Below, one piece after another: positions 7,466 to 16,343 of a stretch of 58,801 nucleotides of DNA. Below the pieces are notes generated by a model that was given only the letters and a program-made list of their open reading frames with translations, had not been told where the DNA came from and searched no databases. The stretch lies in the NCBI GenBank assembly GCA_002148405.1, contig MUGG01000108.1:1-58801 (forward strand). The letters are read 5' to 3'. Numbering within the stretch: the stretch's first letter is position 1; each line of letters begins with the position of its first letter. Origin of the DNA: Alkalinema sp. CACIAM 70d (GTDB lineage Bacteria; Cyanobacteriota; Cyanobacteriia; Leptolyngbyales; Leptolyngbyaceae). The position numbers were made by a program, and so were the translations under genes.

Positions 7466-9094
7466 ATGACAAGTCATTTGGTTTGTACCATCATCACAAA
7501 AAATTACCTTGCCTATGCTAGGGCTCTAGCGATTAGCCTAGCGGAACATAATCCAGGCTTGGAACTGTATGTCTTGCTAGCCGATCGCAATGACGGGGAA
7601 ATTGATCCGGAGCAGGAACCTTTTCACCTGATTCCTTTAGAATCATTAGCGAATCAAGCAGCAGTGCAGCGGATGTGCTTTTACTACACCCCGTTTGAGC
7701 TGTGCTGTGCTTTGCGGGGTTTACTTCATCGATACATCCTGGATCACACGACGGCAGAGCGCTGGATCTTCCTTGACTCGGATATTTATGTTTGTGGGTC
7801 GCTAGAGCCGGTGTTTGAACAGCTGCGATCGGCTGCGATTCTCTTAACGCCCCATAACCAAACGCCCCCCGAAATTGAACGAGCCAATATCTGTGAAGTC
7901 CATCATCTTCTACAGTCTGGCTTATACAATGCTGGGTTTCTGGGACTACGGCGCTGTGAAATCACTTCTCGATTTCTCAATTGGTGGCACACACGCTTAA
8001 GCGATTTTTGTTTTAACGATCTAGAGTATCAAGATTCTCGTGGCCTATTTGTGGATCAACTGTGGCTCAATTTGGTTCCCCTGTATTTTCCAAAAGTTGA
8101 GTTTCTTCAAGATTTGGGGTGTAACTTAGGTCATTGGAATCTCTGGGAACGCCCCTTGAGCCAAACTGGGCCGGGCTTAATTCTTGCGGGGGGATCTATC
8201 CTGCGATTTGTGCACTTTAGTGGTTGGAGCTTTGAAAATCCGACTAAAGTGTCTCGTTATGATGACTTTTATGAATCGACGGATCAGCCTGTCTGGGCAG
8301 AGTTAGGAGTGAATTATCAAGCCCTTTTGAGGGAACAAGGGTATGCAGAACTGAAGCATTTAAGTTACGGATTTGCAAGATTTGTGACGGGAGAACCGAT
8401 TACCCTGGCCATGCGGCGAGCCTATTACGATGATTTGCAGGCCGGACGAGCGATTGCCCAGCCCTTTTCCCAAGCTCAATTTTTTCTGTCCCGAACCTAT
8501 GAACCCGGTAATAATGTTCGTCTACTGTGGCGAGAAGTGGCGCAACTCCAGCAACAAGTACGTGAATTAAAAACAGTAGAAGTGCAGTGTCAAGAATTAC
8601 AGACCCAGTCTCAAGAATTACAGACCCAGTATCAAGAATTAGCAGACTGGGCGATGGCACTGGAGGCCCAGTGCCATCGGTCTGAGCAAGCCTTAGAGAG
8701 GAGTCAGCAAAAGTATGATCAGTTAATGGATAGTTACTCCATGCGGATTACTGCTCCCTTGCGTTCTTGGAAGCGTCAAGTCAGAAAGCTTAGGGAAGGG
8801 CTACCACGCCTGAGCAAGCGCCTGCTGAAATTAGGCTTTATCCGGATAGTTCTTTTGCTGAAATTGATTCCAGGGATGAAGAGGTTGCTGAAGGACATCT
8901 TGAGGAGATTTCCAAAACTAGAATCGAAGCTGCGTTCGCGCCTATTCAGTGCCTCCTTGCCCTTGGCACATTCGTCCTCAATGATTCCTGTAGATCCTGT
9001 TATTCCGCCCGAATTGTTGCATCTAACTGCCACTGCACGATCGGTCTATGCGGAATTGAAAAGTGCTATTGAGAAACACCAGAAGGATGAGTGA
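7466..9094 (+). CDS. GT8-like glycosyltransferase with C-terminal coiled coil
   Basis: Residues 1-300 form a GT-A-like glycosyltransferase: CTIITKNYLAYARALAISL at the start, the metal-binding FLDSDIYVCGS (near 104), and QSGLYNAGFLGLRR. This arrangement fits retaining GT8-like enzymes. Residues ~350-440 are a heptad coiled coil with a tandemly repeated QELQTQ unit, followed by YSMRITAPLRSWKRQ, a tail motif common in cyanobacterial polysaccharide enzymes and possibly a membrane or partner contact. The frame is open to GTG 7457; I chose ATG 7466. The next GT gene starts four bases after the stop, so the two are likely co-translated. Donor and acceptor are unknown. Confidence 0.82.
   Translation: MTSHLVCTIITKNYLAYARALAISLAEHNPGLELYVLLADRNDGEIDPEQEPFHLIPLESLANQAAVQRMCFYYTPFELCCALRGLLHRYILDHTTAERWIFLDSDIYVCGSLEPVFEQLRSAAILLTPHNQTPPEIERANICEVHHLLQSGLYNAGFLGLRRCEITSRFLNWWHTRLSDFCFNDLEYQDSRGLFVDQLWLNLVPLYFPKVEFLQDLGCNLGHWNLWERPLSQTGPGLILAGGSILRFVHFSGWSFENPTKVSRYDDFYESTDQPVWAELGVNYQALLREQGYAELKHLSYGFARFVTGEPITLAMRRAYYDDLQAGRAIAQPFSQAQFFLSRTYEPGNNVRLLWREVAQLQQQVRELKTVEVQCQELQTQSQELQTQYQELADWAMALEAQCHRSEQALERSQQKYDQLMDSYSMRITAPLRSWKRQVRKLREGLPRLSKRLLKLGFIRIVLLLKLIPGMKRLLKDILRRFPKLESKLRSRLFSASLPLAHSSSMIPVDPVIPPELLHLTATARSVYAELKSAIEKHQKDE
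8590..8631 (+). repeat. In-frame 21-bp tandem duplication in coiled-coil coding region
   Basis: The 19-base block TCAAGAATTACAGACCCAG recurs with a 21-base period, with a partial third copy following. It adds exactly one heptad (QELQTQ plus S/Y), so the coiled coil grew by whole heptads and its register was kept. Confidence 0.9.
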
Positions 9095-9097
9095 CGG

Positions 9098-12000
9098 ATG
9101 AGAATTGTTGTTGACTTGCAAGGGGCACAATCGGTTCATTCTCGCGCTGGGGAAGTGGGTGAGTCCTCCCTGAGGCTGCTCCAAGAAATGATTCGTCATT
9201 GCGGTGAACATGAAATTGTAATCGCTTTGAATGGCCTTTTCCCGGAAACGATCGAACCGATTCGCGCCCAGCTTCAGGGGGTGCTCCCTCTGCAAAACAT
9301 TCGGGTTTGGTACGCCGCCGCTCCTGTGAGTGCGCAGAATCCGGACAATGCATGGCGACGTCAAGTGGCAGAACTCACCCGTGAGGCATTTCTTGCAAAT
9401 CTCAACCCCGATATTGTGTGGGTTGCAAATTGGTTTGAAGGTTTTGAAGAAGATACTGTAACCAGTCTAGGTAAGTTTGCGCGTTCCATCCTAACGGTGG
9501 TGACTTTATTTGATTTACCACGGTTGCTGCATCAGAAAGCGGATCGCAGAGATCAGCGCTTTCAAGCGTGGTTTTCAGATCAGGTCAAGCATTTGGCTTG
9601 TGCCGACCAAATTCTGGTCACTTCTGAATCTTTACGTCAGCAAGGAATACAGCATTTAGGCTTGTCAGATCAAAAAGTAGTGAATCTTGCTGCGAAAGAT
9701 CCAATGGATTGGAGCTGCTGTGCGCAGCAATTTATTGTGGCCCTAGAGCGTTTGCACGCTGAACGATCGCCCTGCTGTTCGCCATCGTTCCTGGGCGATC
9801 GTCTGCCTAAATTAGCGTTTCTCTCACCCCTCCCCCCGGAGCGGAGTGGCATTGCAGATTATAGTGCTGAACTGCTGCCAGAACTTGCTCGCTACTATGA
9901 GATTGATGTAATCGTTGCTCAGGAAAAGGTCTCGGATTCCTGGGTGCACGACAATCTCCCGATTCGCAGTGTGGATTGGTTTGTTCAAAATGTAGAACAG
10001 TACGATCGCATCCTCTACCACTTTGGGAACTCGCCCTTTCATCAACATATGTTTGACTTGATAGAGCAGTTTCCTGGTGTGATTGTTCTACATGACTTTT
10101 TCCTAGGGCATATCCAAGCCCATCGTGATTTGCAGGGATTTGTTCCAGAGGAATGGTCTCGGGAGCTGTATCACGCCCATGGGTATGGGGCTCTACGCGA
10201 ACGCTGGCATGCTGAGGATGTCTCGGAGGTGGTGTTTCGTTATCCCTGTAACTTGAGTATTTTGCAACAGGCGATCGGCGTGATTGTGCATTCCACTCAA
10301 CCCTCGAAGCTGGCTCAACAGTGGTATGGTGCAGAGATCGCTCAGGCTTGGTCAGTGATTCCGTTGTTGCGGAAGCCCGCAGAAAAAATGGATAAACGGC
10401 TGGTTCGACAAAAGCTGGGTCTTGAAGCAGATGCCTTCATTGTTGCTTGTTTTGGGATTCTCGGCGTTACAAAGCAAAACCATCGACTATTAGACGCCTG
10501 GCTCAACTCGTCTCTAACCCAAGACAAACGTTGCATTTTGCTGTTTGTAGGGAATCACGGGGGAGGAGACTACGGTAACCAAATCCTACAGACCATCCAG
10601 TCCAGCGGATTACAGCATCGAATTCGCATCACGGGTTGGGTGGATGGTGCAACGTTTCAAAATTACTTGGTTGCGAGTGATGTAGCGGTGCAGCTACGGA
10701 CGCTTTCTCGAGGGGAGACGTCAGCAGCGTTACTAGATTGTATGAACTATGGCTTGCCGACGATCGCCAATGCCCATGGTTCGATGGCAGAATTGTCACC
10801 GGATGTGGTGTGGATGTTACCGGATGAATTTAGGGACGATGAATTGATTGAAGCCTTGGAAGTGCTGAAGGTAGATCAATCCCGTCGTGAACGCCTGGGG
10901 CAGCGCGCCCGCGAAGAAATTCTCCATCGCTACTCGCCTGAGTTATGTACTCAACAATATCAGGCAGTGATTGAGAAGTTTTATGCCCAAGCGGCGGCTA
11001 ATCGAACTCAACTGATTCAAGCCATTGCCCGTCTGGAGGATTCATCCCCAGCTCAAAATGAATTGCTTGAGGTCTCTACGGCGATCGCGCTCAGTTTACC
11101 CAATCAAAAAGGTCTTAAACAACTCCTAGTCGATGTGTCTGCGCTAGTCCAGCACGATTTGAAAACAGGGATTGAGCGAGTTACCCGAAGTATTCTACGA
11201 GAACTCTTGCTCCATCCTCCGAAGGGATACCGTGTTGAGCCAGTTTACGTTACGCCCCAGAGTGGTGGATATCGCTATGCGCGAAAGTTTACCCTGAAAT
11301 TTTTAAACTGTCCGCAGAAAATCCTGTGGGATGATCGCCTGGAGACTACCTCAGGGGACATCTTTTTGAGTCTGGATGTGCACTACGCTTTTACTCAAAT
11401 GCTGGACTCTCTACAGATGATGCGCCAGCAAGGAGTGCCAGTCTATTTTGTCGTCTATGACCTTCTGCCGGTGCTGCTGCCCCATTGTTTTCCAAAGGAG
11501 TCAGAAGGACTGTTTCGCAATTGGCTACGGGTGGTTGTTCAAGCAGATGGAGCAATCTGTATTTCTCGAACGGTTGCGGATGACCTGCGACAATGGCTCA
11601 TCAAGACTCATTCTGAGCGATTGCATGAATTGAAGATTGAATGGTTTCACTTAGGCTCCGATCTGGAAAATTCAGTGCCCACGGTAGGCATGCCAGAAGA
11701 TGCGTCCACGGTGTTAGCCCATCTGACGACGAGGCCAACTTTTTTGATGGTAGGGACGGTCGAACCTCGAAAAGGCCATGCTCAAGTTCTCGCCGCCTTT
11801 GAACGACTGTGGGATCGGGGCGTTCAGGCAAATTTAGTCATTGTTGGTAAAGCTGGGTGGATGGTGGAGACGCTGGCCCAGAAATTAAGTCACCATTCCC
11901 AGCTCAATCAGTGTCTTTTCTGGCTCCAGGGCATTAGCGATGAATACCTTGAGCAAGTCTATGGGGCCAGCACGGCTCTCATTGCAGCCTCTGAAGCAGA

Positions 12001-12295
12001 AGGATTTGGATTGCCCCTAATTGAGGCCGCTCAACGAGGGTTGCCGATCGTTGCACGGGATATTCCAGTGTTTCGCGAAGTGGTGGGTGATCATGGGTTC
12101 TATTTTGCGGGGACGACTCCGGAGGCGTTGGCGTCGTCCCTAGAAACGTGGTTGCAACTCTACGATCGTGGAGAAGCCCCGCAATCTGGTTCATTAGAGT
12201 GGTTGGACTGGTGTCAGAGCACTCAACAGCTTCTCAAGGGTATCGGACTCCAGTCAGCTATCCCATCCGACGGGCACAGGGCTGGGTCGTGCTGA
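9098..12295 (+). CDS. Large multi-module GT4-family glycosyltransferase
   Basis: A 1065-residue protein with apparently three GT-B units. Residues 1-220 resemble an N-terminal acceptor-side Rossmann half (MRIVVDLQGAQS...). A complete GT4 follows (~238-640), beginning AFLSPLPPERSGIADYSAEL and containing GAGWVDG-type and GETSAALLDCMNYGLPTIA donor-site features. A second complete GT4 follows (~676-1045), beginning LLVDVSALVQHDLKTGIERV and ending with VEPRKGHAQVLAAFERL and SEAEGFGLPLIEAAQRGLP. Such tandem proteins commonly add two or more residues per repeat unit of a polymer (family knowledge). It sits four bases behind the GT8-like gene; sugars added are unknown. Confidence 0.85.
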   Translation: MRIVVDLQGAQSVHSRAGEVGESSLRLLQEMIRHCGEHEIVIALNGLFPETIEPIRAQLQGVLPLQNIRVWYAAAPVSAQNPDNAWRRQVAELTREAFLANLNPDIVWVANWFEGFEEDTVTSLGKFARSILTVVTLFDLPRLLHQKADRRDQRFQAWFSDQVKHLACADQILVTSESLRQQGIQHLGLSDQKVVNLAAKDPMDWSCCAQQFIVALERLHAERSPCCSPSFLGDRLPKLAFLSPLPPERSGIADYSAELLPELARYYEIDVIVAQEKVSDSWVHDNLPIRSVDWFVQNVEQYDRILYHFGNSPFHQHMFDLIEQFPGVIVLHDFFLGHIQAHRDLQGFVPEEWSRELYHAHGYGALRERWHAEDVSEVVFRYPCNLSILQQAIGVIVHSTQPSKLAQQWYGAEIAQAWSVIPLLRKPAEKMDKRLVRQKLGLEADAFIVACFGILGVTKQNHRLLDAWLNSSLTQDKRCILLFVGNHGGGDYGNQILQTIQSSGLQHRIRITGWVDGATFQNYLVASDVAVQLRTLSRGETSAALLDCMNYGLPTIANAHGSMAELSPDVVWMLPDEFRDDELIEALEVLKVDQSRRERLGQRAREEILHRYSPELCTQQYQAVIEKFYAQAAANRTQLIQAIARLEDSSPAQNELLEVSTAIALSLPNQKGLKQLLVDVSALVQHDLKTGIERVTRSILRELLLHPPKGYRVEPVYVTPQSGGYRYARKFTLKFLNCPQKILWDDRLETTSGDIFLSLDVHYAFTQMLDSLQMMRQQGVPVYFVVYDLLPVLLPHCFPKESEGLFRNWLRVVVQADGAICISRTVADDLRQWLIKTHSERLHELKIEWFHLGSDLENSVPTVGMPEDASTVLAHLTTRPTFLMVGTVEPRKGHAQVLAAFERLWDRGVQANLVIVGKAGWMVETLAQKLSHHSQLNQCLFWLQGISDEYLEQVYGASTALIAASEAEGFGLPLIEAAQRGLPIVARDIPVFREVVGDHGFYFAGTTPEALASSLETWLQLYDRGEAPQSGSLEWLDWCQSTQQLLKGIGLQSAIPSDGHRAGSC

Positions 12296-12412
12296 TGATC
12301 TGCGGGGGGAGGGCGGCACTGTGATTTTGGGCGTTTGCGAAGATGACGGCTTGTGCGATCTAGGTCGCTACTTTGCTAGACTTTGCGGTGGCCATCACCA
12401 TAGGAAATACCC

Positions 12413-13375
12413 ATGACAAAAAAGGCACTCATCACGGGACTGACGGGACAGGATGGTTCCTACTTAGCGGAGCTATTGCTGGAAAAAGACTATGAGGTGT
12501 ATGGTCTTGTGCGTCGATCGAGTTCGGGTAACCTTGATCGGATTTCTCACTTCGCCGATCGGGTCAAAATCATGTCCGGAGACTTGCTCGATCAATGTTC
12601 CTTAATGGATGTGATTGCAGAAGCGCAGCCCGACGAAATTTACAATCTAGCCTCCCAAAGTTATGTCCCCCTATCTTGGACACAACCGGCTCTCACCGCA
12701 GAATATACGGCGTTAGGGGTGTCGCGGTTATTGGAGTCGATTCGTCGCTGCAAACCCGATGCACGATTTTATCAAGCCTCCAGCAGTGAAGTCTTTGGGC
12801 AACCGGATGAGTCCCCCCAAACGGAGCGCACGGCCTTTCGTCCCCGTAACCCCTACGGTGTGGCTAAAGCTTACGCCCACTGGATGACGATTAATTACCG
12901 CCAGCAATACAACCTCTACGCCTGCTGCGGCATTACCTACACCCACGAATCTCCCCGGCGCGGTGCGGAATTTGTGTTCCGCAAGATTACTCGCGGGGCA
13001 GCGATGGCCAAGCTGGGATTGCTCCAGGAGTTAAAACTGGGGAATTTAGATGCCAAGCGGGATTGGTGCTATGCCAAGGATGCGGTGTATGCCATGTGGC
13101 TGATGCTCCAGCAGGACGTTCCGGACGATTACATCATTGCCAGTGGGGAAGTCCATTCTGTCCGCGAACTGGTGGAACAGGCCTTTGGTTGCGTTGGATT
13201 AAACTGGCAGGACTTTGTATCGGTGGATCCTACCTTTTACCGTCCCGATGAAGCGGTACAACTGGTGGGCTCGATCGAGAAAATCCGCCACGATTTGCAG
13301 TGGCAGCCTCAGTATTCTTTTAAGCAGTTGGTTGAGTTAATGGTGGAGTACGATCTGCAATTGCTCCAAGAGTAG
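12413..13375 (+). CDS. gmd: GDP-mannose 4,6-dehydratase
   Basis: An extended short-chain dehydrogenase converting GDP-D-mannose to GDP-4-keto-6-deoxy-D-mannose, the precursor of GDP-D-rhamnose and GDP-L-fucose. Visible are the NADP motif GLTGQDGSYLAELL, the RRSSS cofactor loop, the catalytic SSSEVFG, and NPYGVAKAY with Y148 and K152. The substrate loop THESPRRG is kept, although the usual NHESPRRG asparagine is Thr. At 320 residues it is close to normal. AGGA lies seven bases before the ATG. The rmd-like gene 2 kb downstream would complete GDP-D-rhamnose synthesis. Confidence 0.92.
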   Translation: MTKKALITGLTGQDGSYLAELLLEKDYEVYGLVRRSSSGNLDRISHFADRVKIMSGDLLDQCSLMDVIAEAQPDEIYNLASQSYVPLSWTQPALTAEYTALGVSRLLESIRRCKPDARFYQASSSEVFGQPDESPQTERTAFRPRNPYGVAKAYAHWMTINYRQQYNLYACCGITYTHESPRRGAEFVFRKITRGAAMAKLGLLQELKLGNLDAKRDWCYAKDAVYAMWLMLQQDVPDDYIIASGEVHSVRELVEQAFGCVGLNWQDFVSVDPTFYRPDEAVQLVGSIEKIRHDLQWQPQYSFKQLVELMVEYDLQLLQE

Positions 13376-13612
13376 TTTCCTTAGTCGGCTAATAGCTTAG
13401 GTTCAATGCGGGGCATGTCCTAGGGGAATCAGAATTCCATTGAAAGTTGAGGTATTGCTAGCGGGACGGTTCAGAATTTGCTCAGCAAAGGAACCCAATT
13501 CAGATTACATTGAGTCAGGGAACAGGCTGATACAAGTTCTAGTTGATGTTCTAAGGCGCGATCGAATCCTCTCGATCGTTCTAAGCAAGATATTTACAGC
13601 GTTTGCGAGACA

Positions 13613-14611
13613 ATGGAAAACTTTAGCTGGACTGGAAAACAGGTTTTAGTCACAGGGGCAGGCGGTTTTATTGGCAGTCATCTGTGTGAAGCATTGGTTG
13701 AAGCAGGGGCTGAAGTGACAGCCATGATTCACTATAGTTCTCGAAGCGACTGGGGGAATTTGGAGTTTTTGCCACAGGACTATAAAAAATCGCTCCAAGT
13801 GGTATCTGGGAATATCGAAGACAGTGATTTCGTCATGCGCCAGGTCAAAGGGAAAGCGATCGTCTTTCACTTGGCCGCTTTGATTGGTATTCCCTATTCC
13901 TATGTTGCGCCCCGCAGCTATCTAAAGACCAACATTGAAGGAACGCTGAATGTGGTGGAAGCAGCGCGCCATTTTGACTTGGAGCGGATTGTCCATACTT
14001 CAACGTCAGAAACCTACGGGACGGCGATCTATACCCCGATCGATGAACAGCATCCGCTCCAAGGCCAATCGCCCTACTCCGCCTCCAAAATTGCAGCGGA
14101 TAAAATGGCAGAAAGTTATTATTTAGCCTTTGGTCTTCCGGTCTCGACCATTCGTCCGTTCAATACCTATGGTCCCCGTCAATCGGCTCGGGCGGTGATT
14201 CCGACGATTATCAGTCAAGCCTTTACCCAGCCTAGTATTCGACTTGGTTCCCTTGATCCGGTGCGCGACTTAAACTTTGTCAAAGACACTGTGTCCGGTT
14301 TTATCAAAGTGGCGGAGTCGGAAAGCTGTATTGGTCAAGTGACGAATGTGGGCTACGGCAAAGGCATCACGATCGGGGAACTGGCCCAAACAATTTTGTC
14401 CTTGATGGGGGTTGATAAACCGATTGAAGCCGATCAAGCGCGGGTTCGCCCCAGTACCAGTGAAGTCTTTACCTTAATCTGTAATAATTCCAAAGCTGCG
14501 GAAATTGCGAACTGGCAACCACAATATTCCTTAGAACAGGGTCTTCAAGCGACGATCGACTTTGTGCAAGCCAATTTAAACTTCTTCAAAACCGATCAAT
14601 ATAGCGTGTGA
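13613..14611 (+). CDS. LegB-like NAD-dependent nucleotide-sugar 4,6-dehydratase
   Basis: A 332-residue extended SDR. It shows the NAD motif GAGGFIGSHL, the catalytic TSTSETYGTA and YSASKIAADKMAESYY, and RPFNTYGPRQSARAVIPTII, a signature of the LegB/TIGR04180 subgroup that dehydrates UDP- or GDP-GlcNAc in legionaminic acid synthesis. No Leg/Neu synthase or aminotransferase is present here, so it may instead feed a different deoxysugar. ATG 13613 has no clear Shine-Dalgarno. The nucleotidyltransferase gene starts eight bases downstream, suggesting coupling. A dTDP-glucose 4,6-dehydratase is the main alternative. Confidence 0.8.
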   Translation: MENFSWTGKQVLVTGAGGFIGSHLCEALVEAGAEVTAMIHYSSRSDWGNLEFLPQDYKKSLQVVSGNIEDSDFVMRQVKGKAIVFHLAALIGIPYSYVAPRSYLKTNIEGTLNVVEAARHFDLERIVHTSTSETYGTAIYTPIDEQHPLQGQSPYSASKIAADKMAESYYLAFGLPVSTIRPFNTYGPRQSARAVIPTIISQAFTQPSIRLGSLDPVRDLNFVKDTVSGFIKVAESESCIGQVTNVGYGKGITIGELAQTILSLMGVDKPIEADQARVRPSTSEVFTLICNNSKAAEIANWQPQYSLEQGLQATIDFVQANLNFFKTDQYSV

Positions 14612-14619
14612 GGTGCAGG

Positions 14620-15339
14620 ATGCAGGCGTTAGTGTTGGCCGGGGGGAAAGGTACTCGGCTCTATCCCTATACCACGGTGCTGCCTAAGCCCTTGATGCCA
14701 GTGGGAGATTACCCAATTTTAGAAATTTTGCTGCGCCAATTGAAAGCAGCGGGCATTACTGAGGTGATTTTGGCCGTAGGCTATCTCAGTCACTTGATTG
14801 AGGCATTCTTCCAAAATGGCGAACGGTTGGGCCTCAAAATTAGCTATTCCCTAGAAGAGAAGCCCTTAGGAACGGCAGGGCCGATTTCCTTAGTGCTCGA
14901 TCGGTTGGAGCAGGACTTTTTAATCCTGAATGGCGACCTGTTGACGACGATGAGATTTGGTAACCTGATTCAGTATCACAAAGCGAACCAGGCTGCTGCC
15001 ACGATCGGGCTCTACCAACGGGAAGTCAAAATTGATTTTGGGGTGATTGAGACTAACGATCAATCCCAACTCCTCTGTTATCGAGAAAAGCCGGTCTACC
15101 ACTTTGATGTCAGTATGGGGGTCAATGTTTTAAATAAACAAAAAATCCTCCCCTATCTCAAGCCCGGTGAATATTTAGATATTCCCGAACTGATGATGCA
15201 ATTGTCTCAGAATCAGCATCCCGTTTATTGCTATCGCGAACCTTGCTATTGGCTGGATATTGGCCGAGTTGATGACTATCAAGTAGCAGTGAGCCGATTT
15301 GTCGAAAATCCCGAAGAGTTTATTCCATCCGGCCTATGA
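14620..15339 (+). CDS. Sugar-1-phosphate nucleotidyltransferase
   Basis: A 239-residue NTP_transferase protein. The nucleotide-binding signature is VLAGGKGTRLYPYTTVLPKP, followed by NGDLLTT (metal aspartate) and REKPVYHF. It activates a sugar-1-phosphate with an NTP. Base specificity cannot be read reliably; a mannose- or heptose-1-phosphate guanylyltransferase would fit the Gmd/Rmd context. The frame opens at GTG 14608, but ATG 14620 is preceded by GAGG at a good distance. Its stop overlaps the start of the next gene in ATGA, indicating translational coupling. Confidence 0.85.
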   Translation: MQALVLAGGKGTRLYPYTTVLPKPLMPVGDYPILEILLRQLKAAGITEVILAVGYLSHLIEAFFQNGERLGLKISYSLEEKPLGTAGPISLVLDRLEQDFLILNGDLLTTMRFGNLIQYHKANQAAATIGLYQREVKIDFGVIETNDQSQLLCYREKPVYHFDVSMGVNVLNKQKILPYLKPGEYLDIPELMMQLSQNQHPVYCYREPCYWLDIGRVDDYQVAVSRFVENPEEFIPSGL

Positions 15340-16343
15340 CGGCTCCAGTTATGACTCAAGCCACAACAACTCAAGCCACTATGACTCAAGCCACAACTAA
15401 GGTATTGATGACGGGGGCCGGTGGTTTCTGTGGCAAGCATTTAGCTACCTACCTAAAGTCTCAGGGTGTCGCGGTTTACACGATGGGGATGCATCCACCG
15501 GAGCCATCCGACGAGACTGTCCAGCAGCATTTTACGATCGCCGACATCACCCATTCCCAGGAACTCGCCAGCATTTTCGATCGGGTGCAACCGGACTATT
15601 GCATTCATCTAGCCGGGGTTGCCAGTTCGATAGATCCCGTGGTCTTTTATCGGGTGAATGTCTCCTATGCTGCTGCGTTGCTCCATGCCCTCGAGTTGAG
15701 TGGACTGGCAACCCAATGCCCAACCTTGCTGGTGGGAACCTCGGCGGAATACGGGGTGATTACGCCCGAACAGGTGCCGATCCATGAAAATACTCCGGTG
15801 TCTCCCTACCACCACTATGGCATCAGCAAACTCGCCCAGACTCACTTGGGAATGGCTGCTGCGAGAACCGGTAGACCCCTAGTGATGGTGCGCCCCTTTA
15901 ACATTATTGGCCCTGGGATGCCCCGCCATTTATCGGTGCAGAGCTTTGCGACCCAAGTTGTGAAAATTGTTCTGGGGCAACAACCCCCGGTGATTGAGGT
16001 GGGGAATCTGGGCAGTTCTCGCGATTTTATTGATGTTGAATCCACGGTTCGGATCTACTGGCAGTTGCTGCAAAATCCCCAAGCCTATGGAGAAGTAATC
16101 AATATTTGTTCTGGGCAGGGAGTGGTGATGGCAGATTTGTTGCAGCGGTTGATTCAGCTATCTGGGGTCGCGGTGGAGGTCAAGGTCGATCCCGATCGCT
16201 TTAAAACCCTAGATATTCCCGTCCATTACGGCTGTACGCAAAAGCTAGAACGGTTTATCCATGGCGTGCCCCACCTGGATCTAGACGGGACGCTCCAGCG
16301 AGTATTAGACTACCTAACGGTCAACCCCTGCTTTGCGCTATGA
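15336..16343 (+). CDS. rmd: GDP-6-deoxy-D-mannose reductase-like SDR
   Basis: A 335-residue extended SDR resembling RMD, which reduces GDP-4-keto-6-deoxymannose to GDP-D-rhamnose. Seen are GAGGFCGKHLATYL (NAD(P) motif), GTSAEYG, YHHYGISKLAQ (YxxxK), RPFNIIGPG and GNLGSSRDFIDVESTV, the last two being RMD-like. The first 20 residues are an added low-complexity segment with the repeat (M/T)TQAT three times. The gene overlaps its upstream and downstream neighbours by ATGA, so it belongs to a tightly coupled block. A related 4-reductase is possible; pairing with gmd favours D-rhamnose. Confidence 0.72.
   Translation: MTAPVMTQATTTQATMTQATTKVLMTGAGGFCGKHLATYLKSQGVAVYTMGMHPPEPSDETVQQHFTIADITHSQELASIFDRVQPDYCIHLAGVASSIDPVVFYRVNVSYAAALLHALELSGLATQCPTLLVGTSAEYGVITPEQVPIHENTPVSPYHHYGISKLAQTHLGMAAARTGRPLVMVRPFNIIGPGMPRHLSVQSFATQVVKIVLGQQPPVIEVGNLGSSRDFIDVESTVRIYWQLLQNPQAYGEVINICSGQGVVMADLLQRLIQLSGVAVEVKVDPDRFKTLDIPVHYGCTQKLERFIHGVPHLDLDGTLQRVLDYLTVNPCFAL
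15351..15395 (+). repeat. In-frame 15-bp unit repeated three times in rmd-like gene
   Basis: Units ATGACTCAAGCCACA, ACAACTCAAGCCACT and ATGACTCAAGCCACA encode MTQAT-TTQAT-MTQAT at the N-terminus, before the conserved KVLMTGAGG strand. The duplications keep frame and supply extra in-frame ATG codons. Confidence 0.92.

Noticed and set aside
13440..13649. 69-codon frame upstream of the LegB-like gene
   Set aside because: It overlaps the true start of the dehydratase out of frame and shows no conserved sequence or good ribosome-binding site.
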